Positions 63,838 to 64,000 of a stretch of 64,000 bases of DNA are shown here, piece after piece. The notes beneath the pieces are model-generated. The model was not told where the DNA came from, searched no databases, and saw nothing but the letters and a program-made list of their open reading frames with translations. Source of the stretch: Stutzerimonas stutzeri (GTDB lineage Bacteria; Pseudomonadota; Gammaproteobacteria; Pseudomonadales; Pseudomonadaceae); assembly GCF_024448955.1 (NCBI RefSeq), contig NZ_JAMOIH010000002.1:1-64000 (forward strand). The letters are read 5' to 3'. Position 1 is the stretch's first letter. Every line of letters starts with the position of its first letter. A program made the translations under genes and the position numbers.

Positions 63838-64000
63838 CGGCGGGGCTCCCGGAAAAAGGCGGGCATTGTATAGGAGCGGCAGGCTGCAAGCTCCAGGTTA
63901 AAAGCCAAGGCTTGTCTGGGTCGGCTGTTGCCAAAGCGGCTCGGGGCTTTGCTCGGAGCGAGAGGCTGCCCGCTTTAGCCTATGCAGACCGCATTGGTGG

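Noticed and set aside
62467..63873. 468-codon open frame opposite rlmI
   Set aside because: Shadow; it begins inside the cutinase gene.

Overview
The window is chromosomal DNA from a high-GC gammaproteobacterium of the Pseudomonas / Stutzerimonas (P. stutzeri) group. The evidence is the block glnA - thiI - typA, the pstSCAB-phoU operon with the very long Pseudomonas-type PstC and PstA, the recC-recB-recD order, Pseudomonas REP elements (GTAGGAGCGAGCTTGCTCGC and relatives), and a cutinase close to the P. mendocina enzyme. It is mostly core genome. I see no prophage, insertion sequence, tRNA, rRNA, CRISPR array or plasmid module.

Layout. 0.1-6.7 kb: two coupled DUF4124 genes, glnA with a sigma-54 promoter and NtrC site, thiI, typA. 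6.8-12 kb: MFS exporter, DUF2147 protein, and a compact cluster of periplasmic solute-binding protein / membrane diguanylate cyclase / second solute-binding protein with no permease. 12-17.2 kb: COG2509 flavoprotein, alpha carbonic anhydrase, sorbosone/glucose-dehydrogenase-like protein with its own cytochrome c, DUF1456 protein. 17.2-25 kb: REP-containing gap with a duplicated gene end, DUF4168 protein, histidine kinase / sigma-54 response regulator next to a TAXI-TRAP transporter. 25-37.3 kb: Na/phosphate symporter-like protein, recCBD with REP-type palindromes between and even inside the genes, then an AAA/DUF4143 ATPase preceded by a perfect palindrome. 37.4-47.2 kb: AEC transporter, second diguanylate cyclase, acyl-CoA thioesterase, pstSCAB-phoU with two Pho boxes. 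47.2-53.6 kb: DUF3482 GTPase / DUF2868 membrane protein pair, DUF4282 protein, GlpQ phosphodiesterase, folA (probably leaderless), YitT. 53.8-64 kb: metallophosphoesterase, LhgO-like oxidase, two NCS2 purine permeases around a DUF1090 gene, ilvD, secreted cutinase, rlmI.

Functional themes are nitrogen assimilation (glnA under NtrC), phosphate scavenging (Pst, GlpQ, Na/Pi protein), double-strand break repair (RecBCD), c-di-GMP signalling and purine uptake. The items most worth following up are the solute-binding protein / diguanylate cyclase cluster, the polyester-hydrolase-type cutinase with an intact triad, the palindrome-controlled DUF4143 ATPase, and REP elements invading recCBD, including one translated within recC.
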